Positions 9,012 through 18,002 of a stretch of DNA of 64,000 bases are shown one piece after another. The notes under the pieces were generated by a model that did no database searches, had not been told where the DNA came from, and saw only the letters and a program-made list of their open reading frames with translations. The stretch comes from Methylobacterium cerastii (lineage in GTDB: Bacteria > Pseudomonadota > Alphaproteobacteria > Rhizobiales > Beijerinckiaceae), in contig NZ_BPQG01000006.1 of the NCBI RefSeq assembly GCF_022179125.1, positions 205,375 through 269,374 of the forward strand, given 5' to 3'. Each line of letters starts with the position of its first letter. Position 1 is the first letter of the stretch. Position numbers and translations under genes: made by a program.

Positions 9012-9802
9012 GGCCTGCGGCCTTCGCCCGGCACGAGCACCATCGAGAAGTAGGGCGCCACGTCGTCAGGTTTGTCCGCCAGCGGCACGACGCGCTCGCC
9101 GGCCATGGTGCCGCGCTCGACGTAGACGGCGCGCCCGAGCAGCCCGGCCTCGCGCAGGGCGGCGCGGACCTTCGGCAGGTGGCGCCCGAGCTTCATGATC
9201 ACGGCGGCGTCGGTGCCGGCGAGCCGCGCGGCGAGGTCGGCTGCCGGCAGGGTCGCCGGCAGCACCGTCAGCACGTCGTCGCCCCAGGTGATCGGCGTGC
9301 CGGCCTTGGTCCAGCAGCCCGACATGCCGGTGACGCCGGGCACGACCTCCACCGGGAATCGGTCCTTCAGGCGCCGCCACAGGTGCATGAACGAGCCGTA
9401 GAAGAATGGGTCGCCCTCGGACAGGATCGCCACGTCGCGCCCGGCGCCGAGGTGGTCGGCCAACTGTCCCGCCGCGTCGTCGTAGAAGGCGGCGAGCGCC
9501 CCGACGTAATCCGGGTGATCCGGGTGCAACTCGGTGGTGTAGGGGTAGGCGAGGGCGAACTCGCGGGCGGGCTCGGGCGGCAGCACCGCGTCGGCGATGG
9601 TGCGGGCGTTGCCGCGGCGGCCCTTCTTGCAGAAGTGGACGAGGACCGGCGCGTGCTCCAGCACCCGCATGGCGCGGACGGTGAGGTAGTCCGGGTCGCC
9701 CGGGCCCATGCCGACGCCGAACAGCGTGCCGGTGACGGCCGCCGCCGGCCGGTCCGGCTGCGCGGCCGGCGCCTCCGCGAAGCGGTTCTCGCCCGCGTCC
9801 AT
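9008..9802 (-). CDS. cobI: Precorrin-2 C20-methyltransferase (CobI)
   Basis: 264 aa. After about 24 alanine/proline-rich residues comes the methylase core: GVGMGPGDPDYLTVRA, VHFCKKGR, SEGDPFFYGSFMHL and VPGVTGMSGCW. It methylates C20 of precorrin-2 to precorrin-3A. The ATG at 9802 overlaps the cobH stop by one base (TGATG); an alternative start would be closer to the core, and the 24-residue leader may be longer than usual. Confidence 0.95.
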   Translation of the reverse strand: MDAGENRFAEAPAAQPDRPAAAVTGTLFGVGMGPGDPDYLTVRAMRVLEHAPVLVHFCKKGRRGNARTIADAVLPPEPAREFALAYPYTTELHPDHPDYVGALAAFYDDAAGQLADHLGAGRDVAILSEGDPFFYGSFMHLWRRLKDRFPVEVVPGVTGMSGCWTKAGTPITWGDDVLTVLPATLPAADLAARLAGTDAAVIMKLGRHLPKVRAALREAGLLGRAVYVERGTMAGERVVPLADKPDDVAPYFSMVLVPGEGRRP

Positions 9803-10434
9803 CACTCGATCTCGTTGGCGAGCGCGTTGACGGCGGCGGCTGCCATCGCGCTGCCGCCGCGCCGGCCGTGCACCACGACGAACGGCACGCGCCCGTCGCG
9901 CGCCAGCGCCTCCTTTGATTCGGCGGCGCCGATGAAGCCGACGGGGATGCCGATCACCGCCGCCGGCGGCGCGACGCCCTCGTCGAGGAGCTCGAGCAGG
10001 CGGAACAGCGAGGTCGGCGCGTTGCCGACCGCCACGACGCTGCCGGGCAGGTGCTCGCGCCACAGCTCCATCGCGGCGGCCGAGCGGGTGGTGCCCATCT
10101 CGGCGGCCATGGCCGGCACGCGCGGGTCGGTGAGGGTGCAGATCACGCGGTTCTCGGCCCGCATCCGCGCACGGGTGCAGCCGTCGGCCACCATCCGCAC
10201 GTCGCAGAGGACCGGCGCACCGGCGCGCAGGGCCGCCTCGCCGGCCTCGGCGAAGGTCTCGGACATCTCGACGTCGGCCGGCAGGTCGGTCATGCCGCAG
10301 GCGTGGATCATCCGCACGATCACGCGCTCGGCGGTGCCCGACCAGCGCGAAAGGTCGGCCTCGGCGCGGATCATCGCGAAGGACCGGGCGTAGATCGCGC
10401 CGCCGTCGCGCAGGTACTCGTGGCGGGCGCTCAT
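9802..10434 (-). CDS. cobH: Precorrin-8X methylmutase (CobH)
   Basis: 210 aa. Contains RVIVRMIHACGMTDL (catalytic His region), DVRMVADG, and the signature VVAVGNAPTSLFRLLELLDEG. It moves the methyl group from C11 to C12, forming hydrogenobyrinic acid. The start overlaps the cobG stop by 4 bp. Confidence 0.96.
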   Translation of the reverse strand: MSARHEYLRDGGAIYARSFAMIRAEADLSRWSGTAERVIVRMIHACGMTDLPADVEMSETFAEAGEAALRAGAPVLCDVRMVADGCTRARMRAENRVICTLTDPRVPAMAAEMGTTRSAAAMELWREHLPGSVVAVGNAPTSLFRLLELLDEGVAPPAAVIGIPVGFIGAAESKEALARDGRVPFVVVHGRRGGSAMAAAAVNALANEIE

Positions 10435-11765
10435 ATCGTGGTCCCGATGGTTTGTTCGGCGCTTGGCTGCCGACGGAGGGAAGAGGGGCCGAACGCCTGT
10501 GCCAGCGCGCCGGGTTTCGCCCTCCATACGCGCTCCAGCGCCGCGTCGAAAGTCAGTTCCCAAGCCGGCGCATCGCCGGGCGCGCCGTCGAGGACGACGC
10601 CGTAGGTCCCTGCGCGCGCGACCAGCGTCAGGTCGGCGCGGCCCGGGTGGGCGCAGCCCTTGGCGCAACCGGAGACGTGCGCCGTCAGCCCCGCCGCGGC
10701 GAACGGTCGGAACGCCTCCGCGAGCCGGGCGGCATCCGCCCCCGTCGGCGTCGAGCCGGAGGCGCAGGCCGGCGCGCCGGGGCAGGTGGCGACCGCGCGG
10801 CGCGGGTCGTCGGGCGCGGTGACGAAGCCGGCGGCGGCGAGTTCGGCCGCCGCATCGCACCGACACTGCGACCGCGGGCCGCGCACCGGCAGGACGAAGC
10901 CGCGCGTCGGCGAGACGCGGATGTCGTCCGCGTCCAGGTCGTCCGCGACCTGCGCCAGCCGGACGAGCATCGCCACGGTGCAGCGTCCGAAGGGCGCTTC
11001 GATCGGGAGGAATGGCGGTGCTTCACCGGAGAAGGCGCCTTTCCCTCTCACCTCCCCAGATGAGGGGGGGAAGAGCGTCGCGCCGTTTGCCGACAAAGCC
11101 ATCACCATCTCGGCACGCGCGTCGGCCGAAAGGTCGCGGACGCGGCGATGGCCGCTCGCGGCGAACCTGCTCAACAGCGCTGCGACCGCTGGCGCGACCC
11201 GCTCAGCGTCCCAGGTTCCGACCCACGCGACGCCGGACACTTCGGCGAGGCCCAAAACCGCCACGCCGGGTCCGACCGCTCGCACGTGGATGTCGGCCGC
11301 GATCTCCGCCGGATCGAGGCCGGCGCCCTCGATCAGCACCAGGGTCTTCGGCGGTAGGCCGGCGATGGCGATCCCGTGCGCCTCGATCGCGCGGGCGATG
11401 CCCGCCACGTCGATCGCCTCGCCTGCCAACCCGGCGAGCGGGCTCGTCAGGGTGAGGCGCTGCGGGCCGCCGTCGGCGCGCACGTCGCCGAGGCCGGCCG
11501 CGTCCAACGCCGCGACGAGACCGGGGCGGGTGGCCTCGCTCACGCCGCGCAGCTGCAGGTTGGCGCGGGCGGTGACGTCGACATGGCCGTTGCCGAAGAC
11601 GCGGGCGGCGTCGGCCACCGCACGGAGCTGCGCCCGCGTCAGGATGCCGAGCGGCGGATGGATGCGCGCGAGCAGCCCGTCGCCGGTCGGCATCGGGCGG
11701 GCGAGGCTCGGGCACCAGCCGCGGCGGCTCGAGGCCTCGGGGAGGACGCGGCGGGACGCACTCAT
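10431..11765 (-). CDS. cobG: Precorrin-3B synthase (CobG), with an inserted repeat-encoded segment
   Basis: 444 aa member of the nitrite/sulfite reductase-like ferredoxin-half family. It has the N-terminal RGWCPSLARPM, DVTARANLQLRGV, and C-terminal cysteine sets ATCPGAPACASG and SGCAKGCAHP for the 4Fe-4S centre. It hydroxylates precorrin-3A at C20 with lactone formation using O2. Residues about 232-252 (beginning FPPSSGEVRG) come from a GC-rich palindrome and sit just before the conserved PFGR segment, so they look like an in-frame insertion in a variable linker. Coupled to cobN by a 4-bp overlap. Confidence 0.93.
   Translation of the reverse strand: MSASRRVLPEASSRRGWCPSLARPMPTGDGLLARIHPPLGILTRAQLRAVADAARVFGNGHVDVTARANLQLRGVSEATRPGLVAALDAAGLGDVRADGGPQRLTLTSPLAGLAGEAIDVAGIARAIEAHGIAIAGLPPKTLVLIEGAGLDPAEIAADIHVRAVGPGVAVLGLAEVSGVAWVGTWDAERVAPAVAALLSRFAASGHRRVRDLSADARAEMVMALSANGATLFPPSSGEVRGKGAFSGEAPPFLPIEAPFGRCTVAMLVRLAQVADDLDADDIRVSPTRGFVLPVRGPRSQCRCDAAAELAAAGFVTAPDDPRRAVATCPGAPACASGSTPTGADAARLAEAFRPFAAAGLTAHVSGCAKGCAHPGRADLTLVARAGTYGVVLDGAPGDAPAWELTFDAALERVWRAKPGALAQAFGPSSLRRQPSAEQTIGTTI
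11043..11070. repeat. GC-rich palindromic repeat inside cobG
   Basis: Imperfect palindrome on the pattern CCTCTCxCCTCCCC-agatga-GGGGGGG, within codons about 232-241 of cobG. Composition and symmetry match the palindromes in cobN, ssuB and the 46-47 kb intergenic spaces. The reading frame is kept open. Confidence 0.55.
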
Positions 11766-14700
11766 TCCGCCGCCTGCGGCATCAGCTCGTCGGCCGGCAT
11801 CGCGTTGCGGCGGCTGGTCCAGAGCCCGCGGGCGCGGGCCTCGTCGAAGCGCTCCAGGATCGCCCGGGTCGCCGCCGGGTTGGCGGCGCGCAGGGCGTCG
11901 AAGGTGTCGAGGTCGGCGATCCAGGCGCCGTAGAGCCGGTCGAAGTCGGCGTCGGTCACGGCGTCGGTGGCGGCGGCGAGCACGAACACTGCGTCGAGCC
12001 CCTGGGCCAGCTCCTGCGCGCCGCGATAGCCGTGGCGAAGCTGGCCGGCGATCCAGCGCGGGTTCGCCAAGCGGGCGCGGACGAGGCGGGCGGCGTCCTC
12101 GCGGGCGGTGCGCGCCTTCGGCGCCTCGGGATTCGAGGCGTCGAGGCTGTAGAGCGTCGGCGTGCCGCCGGCGAGCGACGCCGCGGCCGCGAACCCGCCC
12201 ATGGCGTCGGCGGCGGCGTCGCCGTCGAGCAGGTCGCGCTCGGCCACGTCGAAGGCGTGAAAGTAGGCGTCGGCCTGAGCGACCCGCGCGGCGAAGCCCG
12301 CATCCGCGCCCTCGGCGTCGCCGTAGGCGTGGCTGCTGGCCGCGAGGTAGGCGCGCCCGAGGTCGTTTCGGTCGGCCCAGGCTCCGTCGAGGGCCGTCTC
12401 GGCGGCGCCGGCACCGTAGCGGCCGGGCGCCGCGCCGAAGACCCGGGCCTGCCCCTCGCCGCGGCGGCGGGCGGCGGCGAGCGGGTTCTCGTCGTCCTCC
12501 TCGTCGCGCTCGGCGACGGCGCGCGCGGCACGGTCGAGGAGGGCGAGGGTGTCGGGAAAGGTGTCGCGGAACGCGCCCGAGACACGGCAGGTCACGTCGA
12601 TGCGCGGGCGGTCGAGCAGGGCGAGCGGCAGTACCTCGAAGCCGGTGACGCGGGTGGAGGCGTGGTCCCAGGTCGGGCGCACCCCCATCAGTGCAAGCGC
12701 GTGCGCCACGTCCTCGCCGCCGGTGCGCAGGGTCGGCGAGGCCCAAAGGTCCATGACGATGCGGGCGGGATATTCGCCCTCGTCCTGCAGGTGCCGCAGC
12801 ACGATCGCGGCCGCCGCCTTCTCGCCGAGCAGGGTCGCCGCCCGGGTCGGCAGCGCGCGCGGATCGAGGGTGGTCAGGTTGCGGCCCGTCGGCATCACGT
12901 CGGTGCGCCCGCGCGAGGGCGAGCCGGACGGGCCGGGCGGCACGAAGCGGCCGTCGAGGGCAGCGAGCAGGCCGGCGCGCTCCGCGCGCGCGCTCGCGGC
13001 GACGGCGTCCGGCGCGCCGTCCGGTGCGCGGCCGAAGACGTGGAGCCCGTCCCGGAACGCGGTCTCGCCGAGGTCGCACAGATGCGCGTCGAGCGCCGCG
13101 AGTGCGTCGGCCATGGGCGTGTCGGCGTCGATGCCGGCGCCCCCCAGCAGGCCGGCCGCCTCGGCGTCGTCGAGGATGGCGCGCGCGATCAGCGCCGCGC
13201 GGCGCGGGTCGAGGACGCTCGCGGAGCTGTATTCCTCCACGAGCTCGCGCAGGCGCGCCGCCTCGGGATCGAGGCCGCCGGCCTCGACGGCGGGCGTCAG
13301 GTGCCCGAGGGCGACGCCGCCGAGCCGGCGCTTCAGCGGGGCCGCCTCGCCGGGATCGTCGACGATGAACGGATAGACCACCGGCAGGGCGCCGACGGCC
13401 CGCGCCGGCCAGCACCCGGGCGACAGCGCGACGGCCTTGCCCGGCAGCCACTCCGTGGTGCCGTGCGTGCCGAGGTGAACTAGGGCGTCGAAGTTGCGGC
13501 GCAGCCCGAGGTGGAACGCGAGGTAGGCGTGCGTCGGCGGCTCGTCGGGGTCGTGGTAGCCGGCCTTGCGGTCGTCCGACCGGCCCCGGTCGGGCTGGAG
13601 GAAGATCGCGATGCGGCCCGCCGCGCCCAGCTCTCCTTCTCCCGCAGAGGGGGGAGGGGATGTGTCGTGGCCGGACCTCACGACCCCGAATCGGAAGGAG
13701 CCGTCCCGGATGGCGGGGTCGGCGTCCGGCGCGCCCCAGCGTTCGGTCAAAACCTGGCGCGACGTCTCGGGCAGGGTCGCAAGCCAACCCCTGTAGTCGG
13801 CGAGCGACACCGCGAAACCCTGCACGCCGTCCGTCAGCGCGTGCATGAGCGCGGCGGCCTCCGGCAGCGATCCGCCCGCGTAGCCGGCGTCGGCGAGGTC
13901 CGACACGATCGCACGGGCGCTCTCGGGCGTGTCGAGCCCGACGGCGAAGCCGGCGCGGCCGCCGCGGGACGGGTAGTCGGACAGCACCACGGCGATCCGG
14001 CGTTCCGGCGCGGGCGTCGCGGCGAGGCGCAACCAGGCGGCGGCGCGGTCGGCGAGTGCGGCGATCCCCGGGGCGTAGGGGACCGCGCGGCGCTCGGCGT
14101 GCCCGTCGACGGCTTCAGCCTCCTGCTTGAACGAGATCGGAAACCCGGAGAGCCGGCCGTCGAACTCGGGTAGCGCCACCTGCATGGCGAGGTCGGCCGC
14201 GTTCATGCCGCGCGCCGAGGCCTCCCAGGCCTCCTGCGGGCTGCCGACCGTGAAGGCCTGCAGCACCGGGCAGTCGGCTGCGTCGAGGACGAAGCCGGCG
14301 TCCTCGCGCGCCGAGAAGGCGGTGGCGGCGACGATCAGGTCGGGCTTTCGCGCGCGGATCGCCGCGCGGACGACCTCGACCGCCTCCGGGTCCTTCAGGC
14401 TCGCCACCGCGACGGTCAGCGTCGCGATGCCCCGCTGGCGCAGCGCCGCGGCCAGCGCGTCGGCCGGCGCGCCGTCGCCGCCGAGCGCCGCCGAGCGGTA
14501 GGCCAGGATCAGCGCGTGCGGGGCGGGCGCGTCGGGTGGGGTCAACCCGAGCGGGGAGGCGCCGACGGACAGGGCGGTCTCCAGTGGCAGCGGCCCGCAG
14601 CCCGGGCACCAGGCGAACCCGCGCGGCAGGGTCTCGGGCGGCTCGACGGGTGTCGCGAAACCGATCTCGGCCGCGATCCGCCCGAGCATCCGGCGCAGGT

Positions 14701-15142
14701 TCTCGGGGCCGCCCGCGCGGAAATAGGCGTCGAGGATCGGGGCGAGGTCGGGCGCGGTCGAGAGCTCGACGAGGCGCGGGTCCGGCCGGTCGCAGCCGGG
14801 AAGGATCGCGAGCGGGATGCCGGCGGCCCGGGCCGCGGCGGCGCAGCGTTCGACGCCGTAGCGCCAGTAGTCGAGCCCGCCGAGGCAGCGGATGACGACG
14901 ACCTTCGCCTTCGCCACCACCGTTTCGACGTAGAGGTCGACCGACATCGGGTGGCGCAGCCGCGACAGCTTGGCCAGCCGCAGAGACGGGAAGTCCGGCC
15001 CGCAGGCGGCGTGGGCGTTTGCCATGCCGAGCAGGTCGGAATCGGTGAACGACAGGAAGACGACGTCGCCGGGCTGCTGCCCGAGGTCGACCGCCGCCTC
15101 GCCGTCGTCGAGGCTCACCGTATCGATGCGGATCAGGTGCAT
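11762..15142 (-). CDS. cobN: Cobaltochelatase large subunit CobN
   Basis: 1126 aa, the normal size for CobN. Diagnostic stretches are VIRCLGGLDYWRYG near residue 100, LVHLGTHGTTEWLPGK, the GEYPARIVMDLWASPTLRTGGEDVAHALALMG region, and GRYGAGAAETALDG near residue 910. CobN is the H-type subunit of the ATP-dependent CobNST chelatase, which inserts cobalt into hydrogenobyrinic acid a,c-diamide; cobS and cobT are not in this window. About 18 residues (HDTSPPPSAGEG onward, near residue 490) separate the conserved FRFGVVR and IAIFLQPDRG blocks and derive from a palindromic repeat. The start ATG is 8 bp downstream of the uma2 stop. Confidence 0.95.
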   Translation of the reverse strand: MHLIRIDTVSLDDGEAAVDLGQQPGDVVFLSFTDSDLLGMANAHAACGPDFPSLRLAKLSRLRHPMSVDLYVETVVAKAKVVVIRCLGGLDYWRYGVERCAAAARAAGIPLAILPGCDRPDPRLVELSTAPDLAPILDAYFRAGGPENLRRMLGRIAAEIGFATPVEPPETLPRGFAWCPGCGPLPLETALSVGASPLGLTPPDAPAPHALILAYRSAALGGDGAPADALAAALRQRGIATLTVAVASLKDPEAVEVVRAAIRARKPDLIVAATAFSAREDAGFVLDAADCPVLQAFTVGSPQEAWEASARGMNAADLAMQVALPEFDGRLSGFPISFKQEAEAVDGHAERRAVPYAPGIAALADRAAAWLRLAATPAPERRIAVVLSDYPSRGGRAGFAVGLDTPESARAIVSDLADAGYAGGSLPEAAALMHALTDGVQGFAVSLADYRGWLATLPETSRQVLTERWGAPDADPAIRDGSFRFGVVRSGHDTSPPPSAGEGELGAAGRIAIFLQPDRGRSDDRKAGYHDPDEPPTHAYLAFHLGLRRNFDALVHLGTHGTTEWLPGKAVALSPGCWPARAVGALPVVYPFIVDDPGEAAPLKRRLGGVALGHLTPAVEAGGLDPEAARLRELVEEYSSASVLDPRRAALIARAILDDAEAAGLLGGAGIDADTPMADALAALDAHLCDLGETAFRDGLHVFGRAPDGAPDAVAASARAERAGLLAALDGRFVPPGPSGSPSRGRTDVMPTGRNLTTLDPRALPTRAATLLGEKAAAAIVLRHLQDEGEYPARIVMDLWASPTLRTGGEDVAHALALMGVRPTWDHASTRVTGFEVLPLALLDRPRIDVTCRVSGAFRDTFPDTLALLDRAARAVAERDEEDDENPLAAARRRGEGQARVFGAAPGRYGAGAAETALDGAWADRNDLGRAYLAASSHAYGDAEGADAGFAARVAQADAYFHAFDVAERDLLDGDAAADAMGGFAAAASLAGGTPTLYSLDASNPEAPKARTAREDAARLVRARLANPRWIAGQLRHGYRGAQELAQGLDAVFVLAAATDAVTDADFDRLYGAWIADLDTFDALRAANPAATRAILERFDEARARGLWTSRRNAMPADELMPQAAE
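13631..13660. repeat. GC-rich palindromic repeat inside cobN
   Basis: Imperfect hairpin CTCCTTCTCCC-gcaga-GGGGGGAGGGG, encoding a Ser/Pro then Gly/Glu run (residues about 495-504 of CobN) in frame. The flanking CobN blocks are contiguous or nearly so in family members, from general knowledge of the motif order R-x-G-x-x-x-x-x-QPDRG. Confidence 0.65.
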
Positions 15143-15150
15143 GCGCTGAG

Positions 15151-15759
15151 TCAGCCTGCCGATTCGTCGGGCTCGTCGGCGACGAGGCGAGGCCGGTTCG
15201 GGAAGGTCACGCCGTCGTAGATTTCCGAGGCCGGCAGGACGATCCCGAGCGCTGAGATAGAGACCGTCGCGGCGAGGCCGAGCAGCCGTGTCTCGGCCCA
15301 AGTCCGGTCGGGCTCGCGCGTCCACAGGCGAACTTCCGCCGCGTTGGGCTCGACCAGCACGATGTGCTCGAGGTCGGCCATCGTGCGGTACTCGGCGAGC
15401 TTTTCGAACGCGTCGAAGTCCCGCGCGCTCGGCGACAGCACTTCGACGACGACCCGCGGCTGCGCCGCCTTGAGAGCGTTCGGATCGCGCGGCCCACAAT
15501 CGACGCCGATGTCGGCGCGGCGGATCTGGCCGGGCAGCGTCTCGACGCTGCCGTCACCGGTGAACGGGCGGCATCCGCTGCCGCGCAAGGCCGTGCGCAG
15601 CCAAGCAAGGACGTTCACGACGATGTCGTCGTGGACGTTGCGAGCACCCGCCATCATCCGTACCGGCACTCCGCCGACGAGCTCGTAGCGCTCCGCCTGG
15701 GCTTCCTGCCAGGCGAAGAACGCATCCAGGCTCATCGGGCTCTCGCGGCGGTCCAGCAT
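15151..15759 (-). CDS. Uma2-family (DUF820) nuclease-like protein
   Basis: 202 aa from ATG 15759 (MLDRRESPMSLDAFFAWQEAQ); a longer frame reaches 15813 but its leader looks non-native. MSLDAFFAWQEAQAERYELVGG, ADIGVDCG, VVVEVLSPS and KLAEYRTMADLEHIVLV are Uma2 signatures; the fold is PD-(D/E)XK-like with conserved D, E-V and K residues. The role of Uma2 proteins is unknown, and many occur in dispersed copies. This one sits between cobW and cobN in the same orientation, 57 bp after cobW, so it is co-transcribed but has no evident cobalamin job. Confidence 0.85.
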   Translation of the reverse strand: MLDRRESPMSLDAFFAWQEAQAERYELVGGVPVRMMAGARNVHDDIVVNVLAWLRTALRGSGCRPFTGDGSVETLPGQIRRADIGVDCGPRDPNALKAAQPRVVVEVLSPSARDFDAFEKLAEYRTMADLEHIVLVEPNAAEVRLWTREPDRTWAETRLLGLAATVSISALGIVLPASEIYDGVTFPNRPRLVADEPDESAG

Positions 15760-15816
15760 CCCGGGATCTGCGGTGGTCGCGAAAACGGGCAGTGTAGCGC
15801 GGGCGGCGGACAAGCC

Positions 15817-16851
15817 CTAGCCGGCCAGCGCTTCCGCGACCGCACCCTGGTCGAAACCCTTGAGGCCGATCACCACCAGGGTGCCGTCGCGCGGCTCGCT
15901 CGCGGTCCAGGGCCGGTCGAAATGATGGGTGATGCGGCGGCCGACGCCCTGCACCACGAGGCGCATCGGCTTGCCCTCGACGGCGCAGAAGCCCTTGATC
16001 CGCAGGACGCCCTTGGTCTCCGCCGCCTTCTCGACGCGGGCGGCGAGGTCGGCGGCGGTGATCGCGGTGCGGACCGGGAGCGCCACGGTCTCGAAGTCGT
16101 CGTGGTCGTGGTCCTCGCCCTCGCCGTGATGCGACGGGCGCGCGTCGAGGTCGTCCTCGGCGGCGGCCTGGAGGCCGAGCAGCACGCGCGGGTCGATCCG
16201 CCCGTGGGCGGTCTCGACCACCTTCACCGCGCGGGGAAGCTGGCGCTCCACCTCGACCCGGACTGCGGCGAGGCCGGCGGCGTCCATCATGTCGGCCTTG
16301 TTGAGCACGACGAGGTCGGCGCAAAGGAGCTGGTCCTCGAACACCTCTTCCAGCGGGTTGTCGTGGTCCACGGCCGTGTCGGCGGCGCGCTGGTTCGCCA
16401 GCGCCTCGGGGTCCTCGGCGAAGGCGCCGGACGCCACCGCCGGCCCGTCCACCACCGCGACGACGCCGTCCACGGTCACCCGCGAGCGGATCGCCGGCCA
16501 CTGGAAGGCCTGGACCAGGGGCTTCGGCAGGGCGAGGCCGGAGGTCTCGATCAGGATGTGCTCGGGCGGGTTCGGGCGGTCGAGGAGCGCCGTCATCGCC
16601 GGCACGAAGTCGTCCGCGACGGTGCAGCAGATGCAGCCGTTGGGCAGCTCGACGATCGAATCCTCGGTGCAGCCCTCGATGCCGCAGGCGGCCAGGAACG
16701 ACTTGTCGAAGCCGACGTCGCCGAACTCGTTGACCAGGATCGCGAGCCGGCGCCCGCCGGCGTTCTCGACCACGTGGCGCACCAGCGTCGTCTTTCCGGC
16801 ACCGAGGAAGCCGGTGACGATGGTGCAGGGGATCTTCGCAACGATGGTCAT
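15817..16851 (-). CDS. cobW: CobW, G3E-family GTPase (cobalt chaperone)
   Basis: 344 aa. P-loop GFLGAGKTT at residues 14-22, the metal-binding CxCC motif in NGCICC at about 71-76, guanine specificity NKAD near 185, and a His/Asp-rich patch (HHGEGEDHDHDD) before the C-terminal CobW_C domain. CobW is thought to deliver Co(II) to CobNST in the aerobic pathway. The His-rich loop suggests metal storage or handover. First chelation gene in the riboswitch-led unit. Confidence 0.93.
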   Translation of the reverse strand: MTIVAKIPCTIVTGFLGAGKTTLVRHVVENAGGRRLAILVNEFGDVGFDKSFLAACGIEGCTEDSIVELPNGCICCTVADDFVPAMTALLDRPNPPEHILIETSGLALPKPLVQAFQWPAIRSRVTVDGVVAVVDGPAVASGAFAEDPEALANQRAADTAVDHDNPLEEVFEDQLLCADLVVLNKADMMDAAGLAAVRVEVERQLPRAVKVVETAHGRIDPRVLLGLQAAAEDDLDARPSHHGEGEDHDHDDFETVALPVRTAITAADLAARVEKAAETKGVLRIKGFCAVEGKPMRLVVQGVGRRITHHFDRPWTASEPRDGTLVVIGLKGFDQGAVAEALAG

Positions 16852-16869
16852 GGGGATCTCGCCGATGGC

Positions 16870-17238
16870 TCAGGCCGCGCGCGGCGGAAACGGGGGGATG
16901 CGGGCGACGACGCCCTTGCGGAACTCTTGCGGGCGCTGCTTCCACGGCACGATCCCGTCGGGCGTGCCGGCGTAGAGCCCGACGCCGTCGAGGATGATGC
17001 GTGCCGACGCCGCGGGGTCGAGGTCGCCGTAGACGTAGGTCCAGCGATCCTCCGCCGCCACCGCGACGGTGCAGGGCCGCTTGCAGACGGAGAGGCACTC
17101 GACCGCCTCGATCGTCACTCCGTCGGGCGCCGGCAGCGCGCGCAGCGCGTCGAGCAGGCGGGCGCCGGCACGCGGGCCGTCCGGTGCGTCGCCTTCCATG
17201 CGGCAGGTGGTGCAGACGTAGAGGACCGTGTCAGCCAC
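16870..17238 (-). CDS. DUF1636 family cysteine-containing protein
   Basis: 122 aa with TLYVCTTCR-type start (VLYVCTTCRMEG) and VECLSVCKRPCTVAV, giving a C-x2-C plus C-x3-C-x3-C arrangement like thioredoxin-fold 2Fe-2S ferredoxins. The family is repeatedly found beside cbtAB and cobW; its biochemical role is not established. It overlaps cbtA by 8 bp. Confidence 0.85.
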   Translation of the reverse strand: MADTVLYVCTTCRMEGDAPDGPRAGARLLDALRALPAPDGVTIEAVECLSVCKRPCTVAVAAEDRWTYVYGDLDPAASARIILDGVGLYAGTPDGIVPWKQRPQEFRKGVVARIPPFPPRAA

Positions 17239-17980
17239 GGGCGCCTGCCGCGGTCTTCGGCCCGAAGGTCTGCCACGCGCGGCCGAACGCCAGCCCGATC
17301 ACCGCCCAGAACACGAAGGCGATGGCGAGCGAGCGCGCGGCGAACTGCGCGGCGAGGCCGGCGGGAAGCTCGGAGGGCGTCGCCGCCACCTCCGGCGCGC
17401 CGGCCAGATGCGGCGCGACGATGAGCACAAGTCCGCCGAGGATCGTGATCGGCACCCGGCGGATCGCGATGAGGTAGATCCCCATCGCGGTGGCGGCGGC
17501 GGTCATCAGCCACCAGACCTGGCGCGCGACCAGAGGAGCCGCCTCGCTACCGGGCAGCTCCGGCGGCAGGCCCAGCGCCGGCGCGAGCGCCACGGCGAGG
17601 AAGCCGGCCACCGCGAAGGCGAGGCCGCGTTCGGGCGACGGCTCGCGGCCGGTCGCCAGCATCACCGCGCCGAGCAGCAGCGCGTAGCCGATCCCGCCGA
17701 CGAGGGTCGCGAGCCCGGTGAACAGCATGCGCGGCAGGCCCGCGCCCGGCTGCCACTCGGGCGCGGCCTTGGAATCGTGGTCGTGCCCGGCATGCGCCAG
17801 CACGATCGGCAGGCGATCGGGCATCGGGGCGACGGCGGCTGCGGAGCCGGGGGTGGCCTGGGTCTCGTAGCGCTCGGCCGCGATGATCAGCGGCGAGGTG
17901 AGCGCGAGTTCGAGGCCCGTCACCAGGACGGCCGCGAGGAAGCCGGCGGCGAGCGCCGCCGACAGGAGCCGGATGAGCAT
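17231..17980 (-). CDS. cbtA: Cobalt transporter subunit CbtA
   Basis: 249 aa, with about six hydrophobic membrane segments and a periplasm-facing histidine-rich motif AHAGHDHDS near residue 63. It matches CbtA, which together with CbtB is a predicted B12-regulated cobalt uptake system. It is 22 bp downstream of cbtB in the same unit and under the same cobalamin riboswitch. Confidence 0.92.
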   Translation of the reverse strand: MLIRLLSAALAAGFLAAVLVTGLELALTSPLIIAAERYETQATPGSAAAVAPMPDRLPIVLAHAGHDHDSKAAPEWQPGAGLPRMLFTGLATLVGGIGYALLLGAVMLATGREPSPERGLAFAVAGFLAVALAPALGLPPELPGSEAAPLVARQVWWLMTAAATAMGIYLIAIRRVPITILGGLVLIVAPHLAGAPEVAATPSELPAGLAAQFAARSLAIAFVFWAVIGLAFGRAWQTFGPKTAAGARG

Positions 17981-18002
17981 GGGAGCGCCTGGGTTCAGGC
18001 GG

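Noticed and set aside
10431-13787. A fused cobG protein of 1118 residues
   Set aside because: The upstream part is a shifted frame of cobN; the CobG start after the cobN stop with a 4-bp overlap fits the family length.
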